Shown here one piece after another: positions 1 through 6,018 of a stretch of 15,878 nucleotides of DNA (position 1 is the first letter of the stretch; each line of letters starts with the position of its first letter). The stretch covers positions 1-15,878 of the forward strand of contig JAHIVM010000420.1 of the NCBI GenBank assembly GCA_018816665.1, read 5' to 3'. A program made the position numbers and the translations under genes. The DNA is from Candidatus Zixiibacteriota bacterium (lineage in GTDB: Bacteria > Zixibacteria > MSB-5A5 > GN15 > FEB-12). Below the pieces are notes generated by a model. That model saw only the letters and a program-made list of their open reading frames with translations. It did no database searches and had not been told where the DNA came from.

Positions 1-201
1 GATTTTGAGAAACGATGTCGGGTAGAAACTGATCGTGCCGGTCGCGGTCGTGTACGCGTCGTCGGCCTCGCTGGAATCCTTGTGGATATTACCGGTATGG
101 GCGCCGTTGAGCGCGGCCTCGACTTCGAAGTCCGCGACCGCGGAAGAAACCAAACACACCAGGGTGCAACACAAAACGAAACACAAGCGAGCTGCCGTCA
201 T
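1..201 (-). CDS. Exported protein, N-terminal fragment (runs off window)
   Basis: Only the first 67 codons are inside the window and the frame stays open to base 1. The ATG at 201-199 is preceded by AGGAAGG at good spacing. The first 23 or so residues are a classic signal peptide: MTAAR, a hydrophobic Cys/Leu/Val core, then SSAVA before DFEVEA. The visible mature part alternates polar and hydrophobic residues, ending TISFYPTSFLKI, which would suit an outer-membrane beta-barrel or other beta-rich envelope protein, but this is only a guess from 40 residues. The stop codon of the upstream gene (217-215, TAG) sits 13 bases before this start and touches its ribosome binding site, so the two genes are almost certainly co-transcribed and perhaps translationally coupled. 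Family not recognised. Confidence 0.75.
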   Translation of the reverse strand, partial: MTAARLCFVLCCTLVCLVSSAVADFEVEAALNGAHTGNIHKDSSEADDAYTTATGTISFYPTSFLKI

Positions 202-214
202 TTTTGATACCTTC

Positions 215-655
215 CTATCGTCCGCATACACCACCGGCGCAACCGCCGCCGGAGGCACCACTTGATGAGGCACCGGTCCCGGACGAAAACTCGGAGTCAA
301 AATCACAGCGGTACTGTGACAGGCTGCGAGCCCACAGGCGACGCAACACGAATCTCTCGGAGTTCGGCTTGGGGAATACCACCGGATCCGCCTGCTGCAG
401 TCCGGCGAAAGGGTTGACCGTGGCCGCCTTCATAACCGGTGCAGCCGCAGGTGTCTCGTTCTTGTCGTCGCGCAGGGCATCCGGAATACCGTCGTCATCG
501 GTATCCAGCATGTTGTCATCGATACCGTCGCCATCGAGATCAACAAAGATATACGGTTCGGTTTTGGGAGAGTCAGCGAAAGCGACCGGGACGAGAAGAA
601 GAAGAGCCAAAAAAAGCGCTGCGCAGCAGTGCGGGAAACTCGGAGCAGATTTCAT
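215..655 (-). CDS. Small exported protein with Asp-rich calcium-binding-like motifs and a Gly/Cys C-terminus
   Basis: Predicted 146 residues from the ATG at 655. The frame is open further upstream to 835, but that would cross a promoter and the terminator of the next gene, and the 655 start gives a clean signal peptide: MKSAPSFPHC, a Leu/Val core, AFA at about residue 27. Just after it come DLDGDGIDD (residues 39-47) and DTDDDGIPD (51-59), spaced like the calcium loops of thrombospondin type-3 or EF-hand-like repeats. The middle is Ala/Pro-rich and the C-terminus is a Ser/Gly run with two Cys (GGGCAGGVCGR). Such tails occur in small envelope proteins encoded next to outer-membrane proteins, which fits the downstream exported gene at 201. 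No enzyme motif is seen. The start has only a weak ribosome binding site. Function unknown. Confidence 0.7.
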   Translation of the reverse strand: MKSAPSFPHCCAALFLALLLLVPVAFADSPKTEPYIFVDLDGDGIDDNMLDTDDDGIPDALRDDKNETPAAAPVMKAATVNPFAGLQQADPVVFPKPNSERFVLRRLWARSLSQYRCDFDSEFSSGTGASSSGASGGGCAGGVCGR

Positions 656-693
656 TGTCTGTACCCAACCAGGTTGGTTAGCAAGCGGTTCGT

Positions 694-737
694 GGAGTAT
701 GGAGGTGTGCCTGCCGCAATACCCATACTCCGGGTAT
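694..737 (-). promoter_or_regulatory. Two mutually exclusive hairpins in the 5' leader of the 655 gene
   Basis: GGAGTATGG (694-702) can pair with CCATACTCC (723-731), nine perfect base pairs. ATACCC (719-724) can pair with GGGTAT (732-737), six base pairs with a 7-base loop. The two stems share bases 723-724 and 731, so they cannot form fully together. They lie between the predicted transcription start (near 740) and the ATG at 655. This could be an attenuator-like switch or simply a chance nested palindrome. Confidence 0.35.
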
Positions 738-746
738 GTGCTCAAT

Positions 747-774
747 AAGATACATAATCGACCCCGTTTTTCAA
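747..774 (-). promoter_or_regulatory. Sigma70-type promoter for the 655-215 / 201 genes
   Basis: Read on the minus strand: TTGAAA (774-769), a 16-base spacer, TATCTT (752-747). Five of six -35 bases and four of six -10 bases match consensus. Transcription would start near 740, giving a leader of about 85 bases before the ATG at 655. The position, just downstream of the preceding gene's terminator, is what one expects for an independent transcription unit. Confidence 0.5.
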
Positions 775-784
775 AGACAAAACA

Positions 785-798
785 CACCACAGGTGGTG
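785..798. promoter_or_regulatory. Operator-like palindrome CACCAC-AG-GTGGTG
   Basis: Perfect 6-base arms around a 2-base centre, lying 11 bases upstream of the -35 box at 769-774. The symmetry and position suggest a dimeric regulator, more likely an activator since it does not cover the promoter core. No cognate regulator can be named. Confidence 0.35.
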
Positions 799-814
799 GC
801 GACTGACAGATCAA

Positions 815-853
815 CCCCAAAACGGGACCGATCATCAGCGATAATCGGTCCCG
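815..853 (-). terminator. Intrinsic terminator of the dockerin-like gene
   Basis: On the minus strand a perfect 10-base-pair stem (CGGGACCGAT at 823-832 pairs with ATCGGTCCCG at 844-853, 11-base loop) is followed directly by TTTT (822-819). This is a textbook Rho-independent terminator placed 46 bases after the stop codon at 900. Confidence 0.85.
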
Positions 854-861
854 GTATACTT

Positions 862-881
862 ATATACATGGGAATGTATAT
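862..881. repeat. AT-rich inverted repeat in the 3' UTR of the dockerin-like gene
   Basis: ATATACAT (862-869) and ATGTATAT (874-881) form perfect 8-base arms around GGGA. It sits between the stop codon at 900 and the terminator stem. It may protect the mRNA 3' end or be part of an AT-rich spacer; no function can be assigned. Confidence 0.5.
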
Positions 882-899
882 CTATGATTATTAATATTG

Positions 900-1592
900 C
901 TACGGACAATCCGGCAGCGGCGTGAAGTTGATAAACAGATGATCAATCATGATTTGCAGATCGAGCACGTCGACCGACCCGTCCGGCGCCTCCGGCGGAC
1001 CGATGTCTGCTTCGTCAACACAACAAATCGGCGTGAAGTTGATAAACAGGTGGTCAATTATCATCTGGAGATCGGCGATATCTACGTCTTGATCTGACGC
1101 AACACAATCCGGCTCCAGCAGCACGTTACCTCGGCTGCCGATACAGCACTCCTCGGACCCGGTCTCAAAGTCCTGCCAGAATCCCTGATATGTGATGTAA
1201 TTGGAACTGGCAGCCATACCAACCGCCGTTTGCCCAAGTGTTCCGCCCAGGATGTAATCGGCCGACGAACTCATGCCGCCGCCGCCCGCCAGCACCTGCC
1301 AGTCGATTACTTCACCGGCCGCAGGTTGTTGCGGAACGTCCGGAGCGTCCGGAATATCAATCGGGTTGTCGGTCGGCCCCGACGGTGAATCAGTTGTGAC
1401 AGCAGCCGGCTTAACCGTCGAGCGATCGTCACTCAGGGCGGAAGTAGACTTCTTGCCCTCGGTAATAGTACTGGTGGTCTTTGAGTCCTTTTCGGACTTG
1501 CGCTCTGCCGCAATTGACACCGATGTCCACGCCAGCAACAGCGCAGCCGTCAGCAGAAGTGTTCCAAGTGTTTTATGTGTCGTGACCTTCAT
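900..1592 (-). CDS. Exported protein with duplicated dockerin-like (EF-hand type) repeats
   Basis: 230 residues from the ATG at 1592, preceded by GGGAGGT at 7 bases; the frame is open 17 codons further upstream but without support. A signal peptide (residues 1-28, ending SIAA) is followed by a Lys/Ser/Thr/Pro-rich linker (about 30-95). A Gly-rich module follows at about 115-142 (GGTLGQTAVGMAASSNY, then GFW); similar segments precede C-terminal repeats in many exported proteins of Zixibacteria-like genomes. The C-terminus has two near-identical units, VDIADLQMIIDHLFINFTP and VDVLDLQIMIDHLFINFTP, each led by an Asp-rich segment and flanked by Cys pairs (CC, CC, single C). This is the layout of type I dockerin repeats, normally calcium-binding modules that dock cohesins. 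No cohesin is encoded here, so an anchoring or surface-assembly role is inferred only. It lies 64 bases downstream of the S74-like gene on the same strand. Confidence 0.85.
   Translation of the reverse strand: MKVTTHKTLGTLLLTAALLLAWTSVSIAAERKSEKDSKTTSTITEGKKSTSALSDDRSTVKPAAVTTDSPSGPTDNPIDIPDAPDVPQQPAAGEVIDWQVLAGGGGMSSSADYILGGTLGQTAVGMAASSNYITYQGFWQDFETGSEECCIGSRGNVLLEPDCVASDQDVDIADLQMIIDHLFINFTPICCVDEADIGPPEAPDGSVDVLDLQIMIDHLFINFTPLPDCP
918..1077. repeat. Direct DNA repeat of about 48 bp encoding the two dockerin-like units
   Basis: Bases 918-965 and 1030-1077 share the 19-base string starting CGGCGTGAAGTTGATAAACA and remain similar to the end of the unit (GATCATGATTTGCAGATCGA versus GGTCAATTATCATCTGGAGATCG style differences). 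The high DNA identity implies a recent internal duplication or gene conversion of the repeat within the coding sequence. Confidence 0.7.
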
Positions 1593-1656
1593 CACGTTAC
1601 CTCCCGTATACGGAATGTAATACTCTTTGTCCAGATATGCCACAAGAAAGATACAT

Positions 1657-3549
1657 CTATCGACCTTCCAGGGCCGAAACGCGACTGCTGAGGGCCTGAT
1701 TCTGCTCTATCAGTTGGTCGATCAGAGCCTGCTGCCGCTCAACCAGCTTTGTCAGTTCCTGTACTCCCGCCAGAGAGACGGAAGCAATGTCGACTGCCGA
1801 GACGTAGTCCGGATCACTCGAACCGTCCGCGTACCGGATGCCAAGGCCGAACCTCTCGTTGAACACCGTTGGTTCCGGCACAATCGTCCGGGTTCCGCAT
1901 GCCGCCGTCTCAATGGTGGAAATCGAGAGATCTGAAATCCTGCCGAGCAGGGCGTTTCTCTCCAGGGAACTGGCGTTTTTGGCGTCGCTTAATTTCGTCG
2001 GCTGATACCACGTCCCGTTTGCCATAAGCAAGGCGCCGTTCCCGTTGTCGCTGTTCGTTCCAACGCGAATGATGACGTTGGAAGCGTGAATCTGATCGAC
2101 CAGGTCACAGTTAAGCCGCAGGAACCCGGGATGAGCGCCATCGTAAAAGGCCGCATAGTATGCCTCGGACAGACCAACGTATCTTCCGAAGGCAAATGAG
2201 TGGTCAGCGTCGGCCGTCAGAGTGTCACGTTCTCCGCCGGCTATGCAGGAGTAACTGCCCTCGTTGACCGACCAATAACCACCCAGTATAGTACTGCTGC
2301 TCCCAATGCAGTCGTTGGCGTCACCGCTCAACACTGCTGAGGCAACACCGGCTACCGTGTTGTCCGATCCACTGCCAATGAACGCTCGCTGGGCCGATAT
2401 CGTATTGTACGATCCCCCGCAAATGACAGCAGCATAACCGTTCATGCCATCGGCGATACTGTTCGCGTTGCCACCGGCGATTGTCGATGCGACTCCGTTG
2501 GCGGAGTTGTAGGCTCCTCCACCTACAGTCGACCGGCTCTCAGCGGCCGTGTTCTCCCGGCCACCCCCCACCGTTCCGTAGACATCCGTGACAGCATTGT
2601 TGTGCCCCCCACCTACAGTTGCGCCGCTGTCGGTAGCCTGGTTGTTGAATCCGCCGGAGATTGTGCTGCCGTAGCCCGAGGCGATATGATTGCGACCGGC
2701 CGCAAAGGCATATTCTCCGTCGTTGGCTACGGATGTGCCAAAGCGGGCCTTGCCGGTAACAATCATGTTGCCGTTGACATCCAGGCGTTCATCGGGCGTG
2801 GTCGTGTTGATGCCTACGTTGCCGCCAAGGGACCACACCATGACCTCCGTACCGGAGCTCTGGCTACGAAGCGCCAGGCTGCCGGTATCCGGCAGATTGT
2901 TGTGGGTGTCGTCGTCCATGCGCAGGTGCCAGCGGTTGGCCGGCGTTTCAATACGTATTCCCGCCTCATGCCAGTTGGTGGCGTGGCTGCTCTGAATCTT
3001 CAGAAAGGCACGTCCTCCTGATTCGTCATTGTCCACTTCCAGCATCTCCTCCGGGGAGGAAGTGCCTATACCAACCCAATCGGATGCAGTGGTTGTATGG
3101 ATAGCGGTACCATCGTCCGTCCAACCGCCGTCACCGGCCGGCGCTGAGAGAGCCACCGCTGCCGTGTCAGCCCGAAGAGCCTGGTAGGCATAGGCTGTGG
3201 TGGTCAATCGCGTTCGCGGTGTCAACTCTGCGTCCGAACCAACCTTGATACCCACTTCCAGAGTGGTGTCCTTTGAGAACACATCACCGGGCAAGGGCAC
3301 CGCCGCTCCGAGATCGTAAGAGAACAGGCCGTTTTTCACTTCGACGGGCTGCGCGCCACTGGTCCAGACCGGAGTTCCGGAGCCCGCCCCGTAAATGGAA
3401 AACACAATGCTGTAACTGCCGTCGGGTACCGGTGTCCCGGCGGGGTCAGTCAAACGCCCCTGAAATCCAATAGTCTGCGGCACAGCGGCAAACACAATGG
3501 CAGACACCAGAAAGGTGACTAGACCTACCAGTAGACAAACCCTGATCAT
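1657..3549 (-). CDS. Exported tail-fibre-like protein: YadA-like repeats plus S74-type intramolecular chaperone domain
   Basis: 630 residues from the ATG at 3549, which has GAGGAA 6 bases upstream and opens directly into a signal peptide (MIRVCLLVGLVTF, cleavage near AAVPQ). The first domain (about 23-125) has the IGFQGRLTDPAGTPVPDG start and a PRTRLTTTAYAYQA end seen in many exported FCB-group proteins. It is followed by two tail-fibre-like boxes (WVGIGTSSPEEMLEV, NVGINTTTPDERLDV). Residues about 298-451 are ten Gly/Asn-rich units of 15 residues (unit 5 has a four-residue insertion), like YadA head or phage tail-fibre beta-rolls. The end resembles Peptidase_S74 / chaperone of endosialidase: SDAK near 521-524, then ERFGLGIRYAD, VSAVDIASVSLAGVQEL and a terminal coiled coil (about 598-628). 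Such proteins trimerise, and the chaperone may be cleaved off. Likely a surface fibre or adhesin rather than a phage part, as no phage genes are nearby. Confidence 0.85.
   Translation of the reverse strand: MIRVCLLVGLVTFLVSAIVFAAVPQTIGFQGRLTDPAGTPVPDGSYSIVFSIYGAGSGTPVWTSGAQPVEVKNGLFSYDLGAAVPLPGDVFSKDTTLEVGIKVGSDAELTPRTRLTTTAYAYQALRADTAAVALSAPAGDGGWTDDGTAIHTTTASDWVGIGTSSPEEMLEVDNDESGGRAFLKIQSSHATNWHEAGIRIETPANRWHLRMDDDTHNNLPDTGSLALRSQSSGTEVMVWSLGGNVGINTTTPDERLDVNGNMIVTGKARFGTSVANDGEYAFAAGRNHIASGYGSTISGGFNNQATDSGATVGGGHNNAVTDVYGTVGGGRENTAAESRSTVGGGAYNSANGVASTIAGGNANSIADGMNGYAAVICGGSYNTISAQRAFIGSGSDNTVAGVASAVLSGDANDCIGSSSTILGGYWSVNEGSYSCIAGGERDTLTADADHSFAFGRYVGLSEAYYAAFYDGAHPGFLRLNCDLVDQIHASNVIIRVGTNSDNGNGALLMANGTWYQPTKLSDAKNASSLERNALLGRISDLSISTIETAACGTRTIVPEPTVFNERFGLGIRYADGSSDPDYVSAVDIASVSLAGVQELTKLVERQQALIDQLIEQNQALSSRVSALEGR
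2197..2658 (-). repeat. 45-bp-periodic coding repeats (ten 15-residue units)
   Basis: Inside the tail-fibre-like gene, consecutive units read xGGxxNxxxxxxxTV/I: for example SGGFNNQATDSGATV, GGGHNNAVTDVYGTV, GGGRENTAAESRSTV, GGGAYNSANGVASTI. Nine are exactly 15 residues; the fifth is 19. DNA identity between units is low outside the Gly-Gly codons, so the array is old and not a simple tandem repeat prone to slippage. Confidence 0.75.
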
Positions 3550-3838
3550 ACATCGTTCCTCGTTGTCCCGGGTTGTCGGGCGACTCACCGGTATGGTATT
3601 TCAAATGGGGGAAAAGACATGACGAAGTCCCGGCAAACCATTGAGCCGCCGATCTAATCGGCAGTCTTCATCCCAATATCGTTCAGATGCAGTTCAACAG
3701 TCGTCAGGTACCGGCCCTGCATTGGCTGACATCGAGTTCCTAACCCGGCGGTTAGCGCAGGAGTAATGATGTCGGAAGTCACCGGGGATACCCACGGAGG
3801 GCAACCCGGCGCATTGATCGGTATTCACTTAGACTATT
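3550..3838 (-). other. Long, structured 5' leader of the tail-fibre-like gene
   Basis: No gene is seen here. If the promoter at 3845-3873 is used, the transcript has an untranslated leader of nearly 290 bases. It holds a stem with a 3-base loop (GCCGAT 3648-3653 with ATCGGC 3657-3662) and a two-level stem (CCGGG 3782-3786 with CCCGG 3805-3809, enclosing CCC/GGG at 3791-3793 and 3799-3801). The length and structure suggest possible cis-regulation by RNA, but I match it to no known riboswitch. Confidence 0.35.
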
Positions 3839-3844
3839 GCACCT

Positions 3845-3873
3845 ATAATAACCGATTGTATCTACGATTTCAA
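3845..3873 (-). promoter_or_regulatory. Sigma70-type promoter reading toward the tail-fibre-like gene
   Basis: On the minus strand: TTGAAA (3873-3868), exactly 17 bases, TATTAT (3850-3845). Both boxes match consensus at five of six bases. The predicted start is near 3838. A TATAAT on the plus strand overlaps the same bases (3844-3849) but has no good -35 partner. Confidence 0.55.
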
Positions 3874-3936
3874 GAGCATATGAGAGCCGGATACGGCGCC
3901 CTGTAGGTCTTTTGTCGGCAAAGGAACCGGGACGGC

Positions 3937-3992
3937 CTCCTGAAAAGGAGATAAGCGTATCGACGAGCGACTGTAATTGTCGCTAATCTCGT
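3937..3992. other. Two adjacent stem-loops, one with a GAAA tetraloop
   Basis: CTCCT (3937-3941), GAAA, AGGAG (3946-3950) forms a stem closed by a GNRA-type loop. It is followed by GCGAC (3967-3971) pairing with GTCGC (3979-3983), with an outer ACGA/TCGT stem (3963-3966, 3989-3992). They lie just upstream of a TTGACA box at 3996, between divergent genes. Whether they are transcribed is not clear. Confidence 0.35.
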
Positions 3993-3995
3993 AAC

Positions 3996-4024
3996 TTGAC
4001 ATAGAGCTTGGATTCGGTTAGCGT
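3996..4024 (+). promoter_or_regulatory. Possible promoter for the 4081 gene
   Basis: A perfect TTGACA (3996-4001) is followed after 17 bases by TAGCGT (4019-4024), only three of six matches to a -10 box. The -35 match and location are good, the -10 is poor, so this would be a weak or activator-dependent promoter. Confidence 0.35.
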
Positions 4025-4080
4025 GAAAATCAAGCACTTTGAAAGGGGAAACTGCTGCTCCTACGGGCATAGATATTCAG

Positions 4081-4386
4081 ATGAAGTTGACCGACGAACA
4101 AGTCGAGGCCTTGAGACTGCGCCTCCAGGAGAAGTACGGCGTGGCGGTACGGTCGAAGCGGATCAGGGCCATCCGGCTCAATTCCGCCTGCCGCTGGCAA
4201 CCGCCGCTATATATTGAAGTGGGCACCTACTGCGGCCCGCTGGAACAGGACGGTCCGAACGAATTGATTTTGGCGATTTTCGAGGCCACGACCTTCATTG
4301 TGTGTACGCCTGACCATGGGGTTGACTCCGGCATGCCGCACTTCTTTGCCAAAGAGGATGTGCATCAGGTAGTGGCCGCCGAGTAA
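4081..4386 (+). CDS. Small hypothetical protein, about 101 residues
   Basis: The ATG at 4081 opens MKLTDEQVEALRLRLQEKYG. A TTG start at 4039 would add 14 residues but has no better ribosome binding site. The protein begins with an amphipathic helix, then a basic stretch (VRSKRIRAIRLNSACRW) and a C-terminal half with predicted strands (YIEVGTYCGPL, LILAIFEATTFIVCTPDHG). It has no signal peptide or membrane segment, and three Cys without a metal-site spacing. The size and mixed alpha/beta pattern fit a small soluble domain. Codon usage looks like that of the neighbours, and the frame is uninterrupted, so I take it as a real gene. A hairpin four bases after its stop separates it from the next gene. 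I do not recognise the family. Confidence 0.6.
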   Translation: MKLTDEQVEALRLRLQEKYGVAVRSKRIRAIRLNSACRWQPPLYIEVGTYCGPLEQDGPNELILAIFEATTFIVCTPDHGVDSGMPHFFAKEDVHQVVAAE

Positions 4387-4390
4387 TTCT

Positions 4391-4407
4391 CCGGCACTTT
4401 GGGCCGG
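4391..4407 (+). terminator. Weak terminator-like hairpin after the 4081 gene
   Basis: CCGGC (4391-4395) pairs with GCCGG (4403-4407) around a 7-base loop, beginning four bases after the stop codon. No T-tract follows, so it would be an inefficient or Rho-assisted terminator at best. Confidence 0.3.
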
Positions 4408-4495
4408 TGGGAAGTGTTTGGGTAGCTAAGAGTTTTGATCGACACGAATACGCAGTGATTGCGGTTGGCGAGACCGCGTTCGAGTAGCTGAACCT

Positions 4496-6013
4496 ATGGC
4501 AATTATCACAATTTCACGTGGTTCGTTTGTTGGCGGCCATGAACTCAGTCAGCGACTGGCCGAGCAGTTGGGTCTGACCTGTGTAACCAGGGAGGAACTG
4601 GTGGCGCGGGCGGTTGCCGACGGTGTCCCGGTGGAGCAGCTTGAGAAGGCGGTGGCCCGCCCGTCGTATACCTACACCGACATGGATCGCGACCGCGACC
4701 TGTACCTGGCCTCCATCACCAGTCAATTGACCAGCAAAATCCTCGAGGGTTCGGTAATCTACGAGGGTCACACCGGCCATATGCTGCTTTGCGGCGTGCC
4801 CAACATCCTTCGGATCATGGTTCTGGCCGAGCCGGAATTCCGGGTCGCCTCCGTGATGCGTCGTCTGGGGTTGAGTCGCGAAAAAGCCCGGGCCCATATC
4901 GTGCAGGTGGATGCCGACCGTGATCGCTGGGTGAAGTATCTCTACGGTGTCGACTGGCGCGACCCGGCCAACTACGATGTGGTGATTCATCTTGATCAGA
5001 TGGGACTCAATAACGCCACCAGCGTGTTGTGCGCCATGGCCCGCCTGCCCGAATTTGTGCATACTCCAGGGGTGGACCGCTCCGTGGCGAGCATTCATCT
5101 GGGGTCAAAGGCGCGATTTGCCCTGCTTTCGGACAGTCGTACCAGTCGCGACGGCATATCGGCGTCGGGCGACGACGGCGTGGTCCAGGTGATCTGTCCG
5201 CCCAGGCACGCCGAGATAATCGGTCATGTCCGGGATGTCCTCTCGCAGGTCGACGGCGTCCGGGAGGTCTATACTACCATTGCCGACACCCGGATTCTCG
5301 TATTGCAGGAGACGTTTGATTGTCGCGCCCGCCGCTTCGGAGAATTGATACGGGCGGCCGAGAAGCTCGATGCCGCAGTTGAATTGATGCGCTACGATCC
5401 GCGCATGGCTCCGCACAAGCCCGAGGACACGCTGCCGCAGGACCCGGAACTTACCGATGTTGAAGAGCTTGAGGCACGGGTCCATCCACCGGTCACCGAT
5501 CTGGGATCGGATATCGATTCGGCGACTTTCAACATCCTGGATGAGTGCCTGAGCGATTTGCGGCAGCATCACCGCTCAGCGGGCAGTGCGCTGTTTTGCG
5601 GCGATACGCGGATGCTGGCCACTCGCCTGCGACGCGGGGGGTACAGCATGGTTATCCTGGGGGATCTCTTTCTTAACCGTTCAGAATCAGCCCGCCAGCG
5701 GATGCGCGACGAACTCAAAAGCCTCCTGGTCGAGCGAACGGGCGTGCCTGTTGTCGATGCCTCCGAGTTGGAGCGACGGTTGTCTTTTGGCGGCCGCCAG
5801 GCCGGCCGGCTTGTCCTCAGCCTGCTGATTTCGGCAGCGCTGTTTGGTGCGGTGTTTATGAACCAGGAACGCATGCTGACTTTTCTCACCAATGACAGCA
5901 GCAACCTCTGGCGCAGCGCGGCGGTGGCATTTGTGGCTCTGCTGACGCCCGTATTTGCGTACGCCTACGGTACGTTCACCGGTCACCTTCTGGAACTCTT
6001 TAATCTGGACTGA
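4496..6013 (+). CDS. Cytidylate-kinase-like protein with C-terminal membrane anchor
   Basis: 505 residues. Residues 1-185 look like the cytidylate-kinase-like (Cytidylate_kin2) family: IITISRGSFVGGHELSQRLAEQLG at the N-terminus, then a helical section, ADRDRW and YGVDWRDPANYDVVIHLD. The usual GSGG nucleotide loop reads GSFVGG here, so activity is uncertain. Residues about 228-271 (VVQVICPPRHAEIIGHVRDVL, GVREVYTTI) resemble a BON-type or similar small alpha/beta domain. Residues about 361-425 (LATRLRRGGYSMVILGDLF, then VERTGVPVVDASEL) resemble a universal-stress-protein nucleotide fold. Two membrane helices close the protein (437-455 and 474-492). The ribosome binding site is weak. The stop is five bases before the TauE/SafE gene, so the two are translationally linked, and this protein probably acts as a membrane-bound regulator or partner of that permease. 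Substrate and reaction are not established. Confidence 0.75.
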   Translation: MAIITISRGSFVGGHELSQRLAEQLGLTCVTREELVARAVADGVPVEQLEKAVARPSYTYTDMDRDRDLYLASITSQLTSKILEGSVIYEGHTGHMLLCGVPNILRIMVLAEPEFRVASVMRRLGLSREKARAHIVQVDADRDRWVKYLYGVDWRDPANYDVVIHLDQMGLNNATSVLCAMARLPEFVHTPGVDRSVASIHLGSKARFALLSDSRTSRDGISASGDDGVVQVICPPRHAEIIGHVRDVLSQVDGVREVYTTIADTRILVLQETFDCRARRFGELIRAAEKLDAAVELMRYDPRMAPHKPEDTLPQDPELTDVEELEARVHPPVTDLGSDIDSATFNILDECLSDLRQHHRSAGSALFCGDTRMLATRLRRGGYSMVILGDLFLNRSESARQRMRDELKSLLVERTGVPVVDASELERRLSFGGRQAGRLVLSLLISAALFGAVFMNQERMLTFLTNDSSNLWRSAAVAFVALLTPVFAYAYGTFTGHLLELFNLD

Positions 6014-6018
6014 GACTT

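Noticed and set aside
656..835. N-terminal extension of the 215-655 gene to a start at 835
   Set aside because: The extension would run through a promoter and a strong terminator stem, and would bury the signal peptide 60 residues inside the protein.
900..1592. Cellulosome component
   Set aside because: Dockerin-like repeats alone do not show this; there is no catalytic domain in the protein and no cohesin or scaffoldin in the window.
2197..2658. 45-bp periodicity that could suggest a CRISPR-like or minisatellite array
   Set aside because: The period is an exact multiple of codons inside a coding frame, units differ at most positions, and there are no spacer-like alternations.
1657..3549. 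Prophage tail fibre
   Set aside because: The protein has a signal peptide, and no phage structural, lysis or integrase genes are adjacent.
3550..3838. Cyclic di-GMP (GEMM), TPP or cobalamin riboswitch in the tail-fibre leader
   Set aside because: None of the conserved core strings of these classes is present on either strand.
3880..3900. GAGAGCCGG stretch reminiscent of a group II intron domain V or its 3' end
   Set aside because: The complementary half of the domain V hairpin is absent and no reverse transcriptase is encoded.
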